From Candidatus Photodesmus katoptron Akat1 (lineage in GTDB: Bacteria > Pseudomonadota > Gammaproteobacteria > Enterobacterales > Vibrionaceae), in NCBI RefSeq assembly GCF_000478685.1, contig NZ_AMSD01000002.1:248001-312000 (forward strand): a DNA stretch of 64,000 nt, read 5' to 3'. The notes under the pieces are model-generated. The model searched no databases and was not told the origin of the DNA. It saw nothing but the letters and a program-made list of their open reading frames with translations. Shown piece by piece: positions 30,514 to 40,635 of the stretch (the first letter of the stretch is position 1; the number at the start of each line of letters is the position of its first letter). A program made the translations under genes and the position numbers.

Positions 30514-32285
30514 TCAACTATTACTTTGCTTTTGTAGAGAATCAATCAGCAGTTTAGCTTCTCTACGAATTTCGTCTGTTCCATCAACTATAACCTTTTC
30601 TAATAATTTTATTGCTCCATAAATATCATTCATTTCGATATACATTTTTGCTAAATTTAAATTATCTACTGCTTCTTCATCTACAGAAGAGTCTTTAAGA
30701 GCAATATCATCAATAATATTAGACAATTCATCGATATTTTCATTAAACTCTTTTCCTTCTTTTTCTTTGCTATCAACCTCAGCTATTAACTCATCAATAG
30801 TTTGATATTTATGTTGAGGATTAAAACTGCTTAATTGTTCTTGTTCATCCCAATTTTCTTTAGAAATAACCCCCTGTTTCAGTTGATTTTTATCATCCCA
30901 AACTATTTTTCATCATCAGGAATATCTTGCAATACATCATCTTGCTGATCTTCTAATATGCCGAATTCATTAAGTATAGAATTGGTGTTTGAATTATTAA
31001 GATTAATAGAATTAGATAATGTGTGTTTTCGTTCTTCTAATTCTAGCTTTGATTCTTCTTCTGGATTTATCTTTGGTTCTTCTTCTAATTCCAGCTTTGA
31101 TTCTTCTTCTGGATTTATCTTTGGTTCTTCTTCTAATTCCAGCTTTGATTCTTCTTCTGGATTTATCTTTGGTTCTTCTTCTAATTCTAGCTTTGATTCT
31201 TCTTCTGGATTTATCTTTGGTTCTTCTTCTAATTCTAGCTTTGATTCTTCTTCTGGATTTATCTTTGGTTCTTCTTCTAATTCCAGCTTTGATTCTTCTT
31301 CATTTTTAAAATTGTTTTCTTCTTTAGATTTATTAGAAATTTTCCTTACCTCCAACTGTTCATCATTCATATTATCATCTATCGAACTATCTTTGCTTAT
31401 ATTCCCTATATATTGTTCTTCTGATATTTCCTTTTTCTTCTTCAAATTACGATTTATAAATGCAATTGTTATTAACCCAATGGATAATCCAGGAATAGTA
31501 GCCAAAGCTACTAAAAACCAAATATTAGGAAATAATTCATAGAGGGATAACTTTGATTTTCCCCCACTTTCAATAAAATTGTTATATTTTTCATGCAATA
31601 ATGTTTCTAATTTTTCACTCAACTCGTGCTTTAGTAGATTTATTTCATCTTGAAGGTCGCTTACTATCAAACCCATCTGATGATTCTTTTCCTCTAAGGA
31701 CAAAAAGCTACCTTGTAATTGAAAAAGATTAATTGGTATCTTTTCTTTAACCTCCCTTTTTTCTTCTTCCTCATAAGGAATATCTACTTTCTTTTCTTCA
31801 GCATTATTGAATACAATATCGCGAGGTATATCTTTTATAGTACTATTAATTTTAGGTGTGATTCTTAATGACTTAACATAATTTTTATGTATTTCTTTAT
31901 GCAATGCGATAATTCTAGTTGCTTCTTGATTTGACACATCACGAATTTGTTCTAATGAAGGGATTCGAATAGTACTACCAAAGCGTAACTTATGAATATT
32001 TCTATTTTCAAACATATCAGGGTTTAGCTGGTAAAGAGCCAATACAGTTTGTTGAATAGTTACATTAGAAGAAGGACGAACTTTAGTTGCTATGCTCCAT
32101 AAAGTATCTAATTCAGTCGTTGGACCATAAAATATAGATTGACTGAAACTGGCACTCGAATGAGAATAAGATTCTGCTTCATTATCAGGACCTGTAATAT
32201 TGATGCTCTTCGAATGAACTGTGGAGATATAGATGATATCTATGAAAGCTAAGAGCAATAGAACATGCTTTAAAAGTTGACACAT
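30514..32285 (-). pseudogene. fimV: FimV-family LysM/TPR membrane protein with one frameshift
   Basis: FimV proteins sit in the inner membrane, bind peptidoglycan and organise the cell pole (HubP in Vibrio). From the ATG at 32285 the protein has a signal-like start, a LysM domain (about 50-120, DTLWSIATKVRPSS), a coiled coil near 190-225, a membrane helix (LVALATIPGLSIGLITIAFI) and an acidic repeat region. The frame ends at DDEK; one more A in a five-A run (30906-30910) continues as IVWDDKNQLKQG for about 130 residues into the C-terminal TPR cap (NLAKMYIEMNDIYGAIKLLEKV), which is the FimV signature end. Corrected length about 590, far below Vibrio HubP (over 1,500). The conserved cap argues that it was under selection until recently or still is. 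Confidence 0.85.
31037..31305. repeat. 48-bp tandem repeat, about 5.5 copies, in fimV
   Basis: Units recur every 48 bases (for example at 31042, 31090, 31138, 31186, 31234, 31282) with one or two silent differences. Each encodes the 16-residue acidic unit EEESKLELEEEPKINP. The near identity points to recent expansion and makes copy number a likely variable between strains. The opposite strand is also open across the repeat, but only as a by-product of the period being a multiple of three. Confidence 0.95.
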
Positions 32286-32882
32286 ATGTAAGTCCAAAAA
32301 CCATTTGCTTAATAAAAAAATGAAATGAGATTCTCGTATTAAAAATACAAGATTATGAAATTCACAAAAGAACTTACGAGTTTAGATTTAGAGTTTAAAA
32401 AAGTCGAAGAATTACTATTAGTTTCAACTATTTGAGTGGCATTCATTACTATTATATCTCCAAGGATAATTATAACCAGTTAAACCGTTATAAATGGATA
32501 TATTCTAACATGCTAAAACTTACCACGATTATAAAAACTGAAAGCTCTAAAATAAACAGTTTTATATTAAAGATGATTATACTCACATATAAGACAATTT
32601 ATTACGCATTAATGAAACTAACCAAAGACTCTTATGTATATTCATGGAATAAAGAAAAGGAATATTGCATTTGAGAAACATGATGAAGAAAAACCACTAC
32701 TCATCATGCATTTAAATATAACTTATTTGTTTCGATTTTTTGAAAAACCTTAAACTATTTCTAAATTCTAAATATATCTTTTTTTAGAAAAAGATTGCCT
32801 TTATTTGCTTAAAAAAAACTAAATAAAAAATTCTTAACAAAAGTACTAAAACTAAATTTAAACTCTCATTCTGATATTAAAT
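32286..32882. other. gene-free gap between fimV and pdxB
   Basis: No convincing gene on either strand. In Vibrio and E. coli an asd-like gene (usg) stands here, so this is probably its grave; I could not recognise any residue of it. An 80-codon open stretch on the plus strand (32432-32674) starts with TTG, has no ribosome site, no recognisable motif and amino-acid use that just mirrors the AT-rich DNA. Two inverted repeats are seen: CATGATGA/TCATCATG (32679-32708) and ATCTTTTT/AAAAAGAT (around 32775-32794); either may end pdxB transcription. Confidence 0.45.
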
Positions 32883-34007
32883 TTACTTAACTTGGAAGCC
32901 CAAATCAGCTAATGGTTGCAAATTACATCCAATACTACCGGTTATACTAACTGAACTATACTCCCGCCTATCTAAATATTTCTTACGCATCTCATCAAAT
33001 GAAACTGTTCTACAAAACTCTCTACGGAATAATAGATCAGCTTGATGCATATTACAAACAAACTGAGTTAAATTATGCAATATTATTTCGTTCCAAGAAG
33101 TATTCAATCGAATCCTTGATACAGGAGAACCTGATAATAACTCATGAGATTCTACATGAAAATTTCTATCAAGAAACTTAGCAAATCTATTAAAAATCAT
33201 GCTAGTACCTCGAGCACTTCCTTCTAGAGTATAACCAGCAATATGAGGAGTAGCAAATGCCAATAAAGACAATAATTGCTCATCAATATATGGTTCAAAC
33301 TCAAAAACATCAAGCGCAGCAATAAAACCATCTTTTCTTAGTAGTCTTTTTTTTAAAGCAGAATTATCAATAATTGCTCCTCTTGCTGTATTAATCAATA
33401 TTTGATCACTACGAAATTTACTAAGTATTACATCATTAATCAAATGATATGTTGGATATTTTCCACCTACAGTTATTGGTATATGCAGCGTGATTATATC
33501 AGAGCGTTCTAAAAGCTCTTCAAGCATAACTAATCTACGTTGATCACCTTGTTCTTGTTTTATTGGATCATTCATCAAAATCTTAACAGCAATGCTATCT
33601 AATGAATGAGCCAAATACGAACCAATTCGACCTGCACCAACAATACCTATTGTCTTATCAAAAATAGAAAAACCATACTGTTGCGATAAAAACATTAAAA
33701 GATTAAAAACATACTCTGCAACACCTACTTTATTACAACCAAATGCAGCAGTAAAAAATATTCCTTTCTCCTTAAGTAACTGTTGATCTACATGATCTAC
33801 ACCTGAAGTTGCAGTTCCAATAAACTTTAATTTATTGATTTTTTTTAGCAATACTTTATCAACTTTAGTAATAGAACGAATCATTAATGCATCAATATCC
33901 ACCAGGTCCTCTGCAGTTAAGCTTCTTCCCGGTTTTAAAATCACTTCACCTAACTGACTAAATAATTGTCTAGCATAAGGCATTCCTTCATCAATGAGGA
34001 TTTTCAT
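32883..34007 (-). CDS. pdxB: erythronate-4-phosphate dehydrogenase
   Basis: Second step of the DXP-dependent pyridoxal phosphate route; a D-2-hydroxyacid dehydrogenase. The 374 residues (E. coli 378) contain the NAD-binding [22 protein letters not shown], the substrate and catalytic residues in [12 protein letters not shown] and the histidine in [16 protein letters not shown], plus the PdxB-specific C-terminal dimer domain. Complete, with start [12 protein letters not shown]. It opens the pdxB-fimV-truA-accD block and is divergent from acnB. Keeping it implies vitamin B6 synthesis. Confidence 0.96.
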   Translation of the reverse strand: MKILIDEGMPYARQLFSQLGEVILKPGRSLTAEDLVDIDALMIRSITKVDKVLLKKINKLKFIGTATSGVDHVDQQLLKEKGIFFTAAFGCNKVGVAEYVFNLLMFLSQQYGFSIFDKTIGIVGAGRIGSYLAHSLDSIAVKILMNDPIKQEQGDQRRLVMLEELLERSDIITLHIPITVGGKYPTYHLINDVILSKFRSDQILINTARGAIIDNSALKKRLLRKDGFIAALDVFEFEPYIDEQLLSLLAFATPHIAGYTLEGSARGTSMIFNRFAKFLDRNFHVESHELLSGSPVSRIRLNTSWNEIILHNLTQFVCNMHQADLLFRREFCRTVSFDEMRKKYLDRREYSSVSITGSIGCNLQPLADLGFQVK

Positions 34008-34310
34008 AATATCTTTTTTACTTGATATTCTTTAATTAAAATCATATCACATAGGAAGTAATTGCAACAATATCGAAAAAATAACAAAATCTACAAGGTC
34101 AACTTATCATCGTAACTAATTAGATTAACGAATATTTTTTGTTTATAATTATTTCTTTGGTGAGTTATTAAGTTTAGTTTGCTATGCTTTATCTCTTAGT
34201 TTTCTTTCTTGTCAATTGTTGCTAGCATCAAACTAGAAGAGGATATATAAAAAACAAATTTATTTCAAAATATCTAATTTATCAGTTTTAACTATAAGGG
34301 AGAAAGTGCA
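34008..34310. other. divergent promoter region of pdxB and acnB
   Basis: No gene is seen in these 303 bases, which must hold the start signals of both neighbours. A clear ribosome site (GGGAG at 34298-34302) precedes acnB. The DNA is too AT-rich for me to pick -35/-10 boxes with confidence, and I see no strong palindrome. Confidence 0.4.
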
Positions 34311-36923
34311 ATGAGAAATACACTTATACTCAAAACCTATCGAAAACATGTTGAGTCTCGTGCTAAACAAGGAATAGTACCTAAACCTTTAGATGCCAAA
34401 CAAGTTGATGCACTCATTACACTATTAAAAAATCCCCCTCATGGTGAAGAGGAATTCATTCTTGATTTATTAGAAAATAGAGTTCCTCCAGGTGTAGATG
34501 AAGCTGCCTATGTTAAAGCTGCCTTTCTTTCAGCTATCATAAAAGGTGAAGTTAGTTCTCCAATTATAAGCAAATCAAAAGCAGCTAAGCTTCTAGGCAC
34601 AATGCAAGGTGGTTATAATATTCAGCCATTAATTAGTTTGTTAGAACATAATACTCTAGCACCTATTGCTGCTAAAGAATTATCTCAAACGATACTTATA
34701 TTTGATGCTTTCTATGACATAGAAGAAAAAGCAAAATCAGGAAACAAATTTGCACAGAAAATTTTACACTCTTGGGCTAATGCAGAATGGTTCCTATCCA
34801 AACCTAAATTACAAAAAAAAGTTACCCTCACTATATTTAAGGTATCAGGAGAAACAAATACTGATGATTTATCACCAGCTCAAGATGCTTGGTCGCGTCC
34901 TGATATACCTCTTCATGCATTATCTATGCTAAAAAATAGCCGTGAAGGAATTAAACCAGATCAAGAAGGTGTTATTGGTCCTATTAAACAAATTAACTTA
35001 TTAAAAAAAAAAGGTTATCAACTAGTTTATGTAGGTGATGTTGTCGGTACTGGTTCATCACGTAAATCTGCAACTAACTCAATATTGTGGTTTATGGGAA
35101 ATGATATTCCAAATATACCGAATAAGCGTTCAGGAGGTTATGTATTTGCTGGAAAAATAGCACCAATATTTTTTAATACAATGAAAGACTCTGGTGCATT
35201 GCCAATTGAACTTGATGTGAATAAACTAAACATGGGTGATATAATTGATATTTATCCATTTGAAGGTAAAATCTATGACCATATTAGTAATAGATTACTA
35301 ACAAATTTTCATCTAAAAACAGATACACTCATTGATGAGGTACGTGCGGGAGGACGCATCCCATTAATTATTGGTCGTAGTTTAACTAATAAAGCACGTC
35401 AAGCCCTTAGAATGAAAGCTTCAGAAATATTTCATTATCCTGTCAAGTCAGAAAATATAAGAAAAGGTTATACCCTTGCTCAAAAAATAGTTGGAAAAGC
35501 ATGTAATGTAGATGGTATTTATCCAGGTACTTACTGTGAACCTAAAATGACAACAGTAGGTTCTCAAGATACTACCGGCCCTATGACTCGTGATGAATTA
35601 AAAGATCTTGCTTGTCTCGGTTTTTCTTCAGACCTTGTTATGCAGTCTTTTTGTCATACTTCAGCTTATCCAAAACCAGTAGACTTAGAAACACATCATA
35701 CATTACCAGATTTTATTATGAATCGTGCTGGTGTTTCTTTGCGCCCAGGAGATGGAGTGATTCATTCTTGGTTAAATCGAATGCTTTTACCTGATACTGT
35801 AGGTACAGGGGGTGATTCACATACTCGTTTTCCACTAGGAATTTCTTTTCCTGCCGGTTCAGGTTTGGTTGCATTTGCAGCTGCAACTGGTGTAATGCCA
35901 CTTGATATGCCTGAATCTATTAGAGTACGTTTTCAAGGGGAAATGCAACCAGGAATTACATTACGTGATTTAGTACATTCTATTCCATACTATGCTATTA
36001 AAGAAGGACTTCTCACTGTAACAAAAACAGGAAAAATTAATCAATTTTCTGGACGTATATTGGAGATAGAAGGTCTGGAGCATTTATCTGTTGAACAAGC
36101 GTTTGAGCTTTCTGATGCTTCTGCTGAGCGTTCATGTGCAGGTTGTACAATTCAATTATCTCGAAAATCTGTTCAGGAGTATCTACATTCTAATATAGTA
36201 ATGATAAAATGGATGATCTCAGAAAATTATGCTGATCGTCGTACCTTAGAACGTCGTGCTATTGCAATGCAAAAATGGTTGGATAAACCAAAACTGATGA
36301 CTGCTGATAATAATGCTCAGTATGCATATACCATTGAAATCAATTTATCTGAGATTTATGAGCCTATTCTTTGTGTACCAAATGACCCTGACGATGCTCG
36401 ACTGTTATCTGATGTTCAAGGCATAAAAATTAATGAAGTATTTATTGGTTCTTGCATGACTAATATTGGACATTTTCGTGCAGCAGGGAAATTACTAGAA
36501 AAATTTAATGCCCAGTTAAATACCCGCTTATGGGTTGCACCACCAACAAAGATGGATAGAGATCAATTAATAGAAGAGGGTTATTATGGAATTTTTGGCC
36601 ACTCTGGTGCGAGAATAGAAACTCCAGGATGTTCATTATGTATGGGAAATCAAGCCCGTGTAGCTGATAATGCAACAGTGGTGTCTACTTCAACACGGAA
36701 CTTTCCAAACCGTCTTGGAAAAGGTGCGAATGTATACTTAGCCTCTGCTGAACTTGCAGCCATTTCAGCAATTCTTGGATACATTCCAACTAAGAAAGAA
36801 TATCAAAAATATATGAACCAAATTGATGCAACTGCATCTGATACTTATCGTTACTTAAATTTTCACAGAATGAGAACTTATAAAAACAAATCTGATAAAA
36901 TTATTTTTCAAGAAAAAATCTAA
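34311..36923 (+). CDS. acnB: aconitate hydratase B
   Basis: TCA-cycle aconitase with a labile 4Fe-4S cluster; also an iron-responsive mRNA binder in E. coli. The 870 residues (E. coli 865) have the N-terminal HEAT-like domain 4 of AcnB ([20 protein letters not shown]), then [49 protein letters not shown] and [13 protein letters not shown]. The three cluster cysteines are in [10 protein letters not shown] and [12 protein letters not shown]. Everything is intact, so oxidative carbon metabolism is probably kept. Monocistronic with a strong ribosome site; pcnB follows after 43 bases and may be read from it. Confidence 0.98.
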   Translation: MRNTLILKTYRKHVESRAKQGIVPKPLDAKQVDALITLLKNPPHGEEEFILDLLENRVPPGVDEAAYVKAAFLSAIIKGEVSSPIISKSKAAKLLGTMQGGYNIQPLISLLEHNTLAPIAAKELSQTILIFDAFYDIEEKAKSGNKFAQKILHSWANAEWFLSKPKLQKKVTLTIFKVSGETNTDDLSPAQDAWSRPDIPLHALSMLKNSREGIKPDQEGVIGPIKQINLLKKKGYQLVYVGDVVGTGSSRKSATNSILWFMGNDIPNIPNKRSGGYVFAGKIAPIFFNTMKDSGALPIELDVNKLNMGDIIDIYPFEGKIYDHISNRLLTNFHLKTDTLIDEVRAGGRIPLIIGRSLTNKARQALRMKASEIFHYPVKSENIRKGYTLAQKIVGKACNVDGIYPGTYCEPKMTTVGSQDTTGPMTRDELKDLACLGFSSDLVMQSFCHTSAYPKPVDLETHHTLPDFIMNRAGVSLRPGDGVIHSWLNRMLLPDTVGTGGDSHTRFPLGISFPAGSGLVAFAAATGVMPLDMPESIRVRFQGEMQPGITLRDLVHSIPYYAIKEGLLTVTKTGKINQFSGRILEIEGLEHLSVEQAFELSDASAERSCAGCTIQLSRKSVQEYLHSNIVMIKWMISENYADRRTLERRAIAMQKWLDKPKLMTADNNAQYAYTIEINLSEIYEPILCVPNDPDDARLLSDVQGIKINEVFIGSCMTNIGHFRAAGKLLEKFNAQLNTRLWVAPPTKMDRDQLIEEGYYGIFGHSGARIETPGCSLCMGNQARVADNATVVSTSTRNFPNRLGKGANVYLASAELAAISAILGYIPTKKEYQKYMNQIDATASDTYRYLNFHRMRTYKNKSDKIIFQEKI

Positions 36924-36966
36924 TTACTATGTTTAATTCAAATAATTTCCAAAAATTACCAGATAT

Positions 36967-38244
36967 ATGACTAAAAAGCACTATAAACAAAATAATCACC
37001 CTGTATTTACACTAAAAATCATTACGCATACAAATCATAATATTTCTCAAAAAGAAATTAACCGCAATGCATTAAAAGTATTACAACGCCTTCTAAATGC
37101 AGGTTTTGAAGTATATCTCGTTGGTGGTAGTGTACGAGATTTATTACTTAAAAAAAAACCAAAGGACTTTGATATTACTACTAATGCAACTCCTGAACAG
37201 GTCAAACATCTTTTTAAAAATTGTCGTTTAATTGGTCGACGTTTTCGTTTAGCTCATATTATATTTGGTCGAGAGATTATCGAAGTAGCTACTTTTCGAG
37301 GACATCATAAGAACTTAAAAAAAAATATATCTATGCAATCAAAAAAAGGAATATTATTGCGAGATAATGTCTATGGAAAAATCCATGAAGATGTAGAACG
37401 CCGTGATTTCACTATTAATGCTATGTATTATAATATCAAGGATTATAGCATTCATGATTATTTTGGTGGTATTTCAGATCTGAAAAATAAGGTAATTCGT
37501 TTAATTGGTAACCCTAAAATCCGTTATCGTGAAGATCCTGTTCGTATTTTGCGTGCTATTCGTTTTTCAGTAAAACTAAACTTTCATATTGAAAAAGATA
37601 CTGCACAACCGATACAAGAGCTAAGTTATTTACTCAAAGAAGTTCCTGCAGCTCGTTTATATGAAGAATCATTAAAACTTCTTCAGTCTGGATATGGGTT
37701 AAAAACGTATCACTTAATGCGTCAATATAATTTATTTCAACAATTATTTCCAATAACATCTAGCTATTTTACTAAAGATTATTCTTCCTATACAGAAAAA
37801 ATGCTTAGTTTAGTTCTCAACTCTACTGACCTTCGTATTGAAGCTGGGAAACGTATAAATCCTGCTTTTATGTTTGTTGCTATATTGTGGTATCCTCTTA
37901 ATATTCTTGCTGATGAATTGGCAAAAAAAAATAAATTAGCTTATTATGATGCGATAATAGAAGCAGGTAATGTGATTTTACATGAACAAGCAAAAACCAT
38001 CGCTATTCCTCGACGCCATACAGAAACAATTCGTGAAATCTGGCAATTACAACTTTGTCTACCTAGGCGGCGTGGTAACCAGGCGTTTCGTTTAATGGAA
38101 TTAAACAAATTCCGGGCTAGCTTCGATTTTTTGGAAATGCGTGGTGTTATTGAGGGAAAAGAAATAGAAGAACTATCTAAGTGGTGGTTAATATTCCAAA
38201 ATGCTGGTAGTAATATTCAGGAAAGTATGATTTCTCATTTTTGA
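36967..38244 (+). CDS. pcnB: poly(A) polymerase I
   Basis: Adds 3' poly(A) tails that speed RNA decay. The 425 residues (E. coli 465) have the nucleotidyltransferase core VGGSVRDLLLKKKPKDFDITTN with D67 and D69, the PAP-specific RRFRLAHIIFGREIIEVATFR, ERRDFTINAMYY and GNPKIRYREDPVRILRAIRF. The long arginine-rich tail of E. coli PcnB is absent; the protein ends soon after the helical domain. dksA and gluQ, normally upstream, are missing. folK follows as in E. coli. No good ribosome site is visible, so the exact start is uncertain. Confidence 0.95.
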   Translation: MTKKHYKQNNHPVFTLKIITHTNHNISQKEINRNALKVLQRLLNAGFEVYLVGGSVRDLLLKKKPKDFDITTNATPEQVKHLFKNCRLIGRRFRLAHIIFGREIIEVATFRGHHKNLKKNISMQSKKGILLRDNVYGKIHEDVERRDFTINAMYYNIKDYSIHDYFGGISDLKNKVIRLIGNPKIRYREDPVRILRAIRFSVKLNFHIEKDTAQPIQELSYLLKEVPAARLYEESLKLLQSGYGLKTYHLMRQYNLFQQLFPITSSYFTKDYSSYTEKMLSLVLNSTDLRIEAGKRINPAFMFVAILWYPLNILADELAKKNKLAYYDAIIEAGNVILHEQAKTIAIPRRHTETIREIWQLQLCLPRRRGNQAFRLMELNKFRASFDFLEMRGVIEGKEIEELSKWWLIFQNAGSNIQESMISHF

Positions 38245-38304
38245 GAATTATATTTCAAATTCTACACATCAGTGAATAACTTTTCAAAGGTTAAAGGAGA
38301 AACA

Positions 38305-38802
38305 ATGTCTATTGCATATATTTCTATAGGTAGTAATCTTTCTAAACCAATAAATCAAGTAAATAATGCTATAGAAACATTAAAAAACCTACCAAAATCA
38401 AAATTTCTAAACGCATCTATGCTATATAATAGTAGTCCAATGGGGAGTAATAATCAACCAAATTACGTTAATGCTGCTATTGCTATAGATACTAAATTAA
38501 CACCATTTGAACTATTAGATTGTACAAAAAAAATTGAACAACATTATGGACGTGTTCGTAAAAATATGGAACGTTGGCAACCAAGAACACTTGATTTAGA
38601 TATCATTCTTTTTGGGAATGATGTAATTAATTCTAAACACTTAACCATTCCACATTATGGAATGAAAGAACGTGAATTTGTCCTTTATCCAATTATAGAA
38701 ATAGCACCAAACCTACAACTCCCTGATGGAATTAAGCTAAAGAGTTTACTGAAAAACCTCGATTCAACACGACTCAAATATTTATCAATTATAAAAATAT
38801 AA
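38305..38802 (+). CDS. folK: 6-hydroxymethyl-dihydropterin pyrophosphokinase
   Basis: Transfers pyrophosphate from ATP to hydroxymethyl-dihydropterin in folate synthesis. Start at 38305, six bases after a perfect AAAGGAG, gives MSIAYISIGSNLSKPINQV and 165 residues (E. coli 159); an upstream in-frame start 33 bases earlier lacks support. Conserved ERWQPRTLDLDIILFG with the paired aspartates, IPHYGMKEREFVLYPI, and the end match the family. In E. coli the order is pcnB-folK-panB-panC; panB is missing here. Confidence 0.96.
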   Translation: MSIAYISIGSNLSKPINQVNNAIETLKNLPKSKFLNASMLYNSSPMGSNNQPNYVNAAIAIDTKLTPFELLDCTKKIEQHYGRVRKNMERWQPRTLDLDIILFGNDVINSKHLTIPHYGMKEREFVLYPIIEIAPNLQLPDGIKLKSLLKNLDSTRLKYLSIIKI

Positions 38803-38901
38803 TAATAAATCCTATTTAAAAAATTACTTTTTCTGACGACTTATCCTTATATTTTATACTGTTCAATTCTTAAAAAAATTAATAATACGGATACTAAAAA
38901 T

Positions 38902-39756
38902 ATGGAAGTGTATACAGATATCTACAAATTTCGCAAGGTTATCAAACAATTAAAATATCAAAATCGTAGCATCGCATTAGTGCCTACAATGGGGAATATA
39001 CATCGAGCTCACTTTGAACTTATCCGAAATGGTCGCAAGCATGCAGATATAGTTATTGTTAGCATTTTTGTCAATCCTATGCAATTCGAACGAACAGATG
39101 ATTTTAAGAATTACCCTCGTACATTAGAAGATGATTTAAAGAAACTTAATAGTGAAAAAGTTAATCTAGTATTTACCCCAACATTACATACTATTTATCC
39201 ATCTGGAATAGATAAACACACCTTTGTAAAAGTACCTGGTATAAGTGATATATTGGAAGGTGCTTTACGTCCTGGTCATTTTCTTGGTGTTACTACCGTT
39301 GTAAACAAATTATTTAACATTGTTCAACCCGATATTGCTTGCTTTGGACAAAAAGACTTTCAACAATTAGCAATTATTCAAAAAATGACTACTGACCTTT
39401 CTATGGATATTAGAATTATTAGCATACCAACAGTGCGCGAAGCAAATGGTTTAGCAATAAGTTCACGCAATTGTTTACTTACTGAAACCCAAACTCAATG
39501 TGCACCAGTGTTAGCTAATACAATGCGCTGGATTGCTACTCTTATACGTAATGGTCGTAACGACTATCATTCTATAATTAAAAATGCGAACACTAAATTA
39601 CAAGCAAATGGTTTGAAACCAACTGAAATTTTCATCTGTGATGCAACCACATTTCAAACAATAACAAAGCAGACTACTAAAGCTGTAATATTAATGTCTG
39701 CTTTTTTAGGGAGAATCCGATTAATTGACAATCAAATAGTTAATTTATTGAACTAG
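38902..39756 (+). CDS. panC: pantothenate synthetase, with unusual active-site residues
   Basis: Joins pantoate and beta-alanine with ATP to make pantothenate for CoA. The 284 residues (E. coli 283) align throughout with PanC, including [34 protein letters not shown] and FGQKDFQQL. Three normally conserved places differ: the HIGH-type motif reads H34-R-A-H37 instead of H-x-G-H; the usual DGLA before SSRN is NGLA (N182); and SSRN is followed by C instead of the common G. The partner gene panB is absent between folK and panC. The frame is intact, so the enzyme may still work, but these changes look like relaxed selection. Confidence 0.93.
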   Translation: MEVYTDIYKFRKVIKQLKYQNRSIALVPTMGNIHRAHFELIRNGRKHADIVIVSIFVNPMQFERTDDFKNYPRTLEDDLKKLNSEKVNLVFTPTLHTIYPSGIDKHTFVKVPGISDILEGALRPGHFLGVTTVVNKLFNIVQPDIACFGQKDFQQLAIIQKMTTDLSMDIRIISIPTVREANGLAISSRNCLLTETQTQCAPVLANTMRWIATLIRNGRNDYHSIIKNANTKLQANGLKPTEIFICDATTFQTITKQTTKAVILMSAFLGRIRLIDNQIVNLLN

Positions 39757-39770
39757 ACTTTATAAAGTAA

Positions 39771-40541
39771 CTATGATTCCTGAATCATATTGAAGAAATG
39801 CTTATTTGATTGGGCTTCAATACATTGTCCATTTATTTGTTTACTTTGATTGGACATTAAATATAAGTATAATGACATAATATTCTTTGGTTTTTTTAAT
39901 AATTCAGGATCTTCTAAAGGAAATGCTTTTGCACGCATTTTAGTACGAATTCTACCAGGATTTATTGCATTTACGCGGATTGTAGTATTACTTAATTCAT
40001 CTGCTAAAATTTGCATCATACCTTCTGTAGCAAATTTTGATATTGAATAGGAACCCCAAAAGGCACGTCCCTTACAACCTACACTTGAAGATGTAAAAAT
40101 AATACTTGCATCGGTAGATTTATAAAGCAAAGGTAAAGCCGCTTGTGTCAGTAATAATTGAGATTTAACATTGATTTTCATAACCTCATCATAAATATTT
40201 TCGGTTATGTCTAAAAATGGCCCTAATTTTCCAAGCACACTTGCATTATTTAGAAGACCATCTAAACGACCAAATTTTTTCTTAGTTATTTTAATTATAT
40301 CAAGATAATTCTGTTTAGATGCTTCTTTCATATCTAATGGAAACAGTATAATTCTGGTCTTGCCTAACAACTTTATTTCATTATAAGTTTTTTTTAATTT
40401 TGTAAGAGTGCGACCAAGCAAAATGACAGAAGCTCCATGTTTTGCAAAACTAAGAGCAGCCTGTTTACCAATTCCATCACCAGCACCAGTAACCAAAATT
40501 ACTTTATCTTTAAGTGCATTTACAGATATAGAGTAATTCAT
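39771..40541 (-). CDS. yciK: short-chain dehydrogenase YciK
   Basis: NAD(P)-dependent oxidoreductase of the SDR family; physiological substrate not established. The start [19 protein letters not shown] at 40541 fits Vibrio YciK better than an ATG three codons upstream; 256 residues. Glycine motif LVTGAGDGIGKQAA, NNASVLG, catalytic serine in FTSSSVG and YSISKFATEG (Y-x3-K) are all present. Divergent from sohB, as in related genomes, and convergent with panC. Confidence 0.93.
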   Translation of the reverse strand: MNYSISVNALKDKVILVTGAGDGIGKQAALSFAKHGASVILLGRTLTKLKKTYNEIKLLGKTRIILFPLDMKEASKQNYLDIIKITKKKFGRLDGLLNNASVLGKLGPFLDITENIYDEVMKINVKSQLLLTQAALPLLYKSTDASIIFTSSSVGCKGRAFWGSYSISKFATEGMMQILADELSNTTIRVNAINPGRIRTKMRAKAFPLEDPELLKKPKNIMSLYLYLMSNQSKQINGQCIEAQSNKHFFNMIQES

Positions 40542-40635
40542 TATTAACATTTAAATTATTTTTAGGTTTTACTTTAAGTTTACGTATTAAGGCGGTTACA
40601 ATACGATTCAACTAGCCAAAATTGAGGATAAAACA

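Noticed and set aside
30958-31542. Long plus-strand open frames, Ser/Phe-rich and Leu-rich, opposite fimV
   Set aside because: They are mirror readings of the 48-bp repeat, whose length is a multiple of three; fimV on the other strand explains the region.
32432-32674. 80-codon open frame on the plus strand in the fimV-pdxB gap
   Set aside because: TTG start, no ribosome site, no motif, and composition that follows the AT-rich DNA; treated as chance.
39773-39788. Inverted repeat ATGATTC/GAATCAT at the panC-yciK junction as a terminator
   Set aside because: Seven AT-rich pairs, no T-run, partly inside the yciK end; too weak to call.
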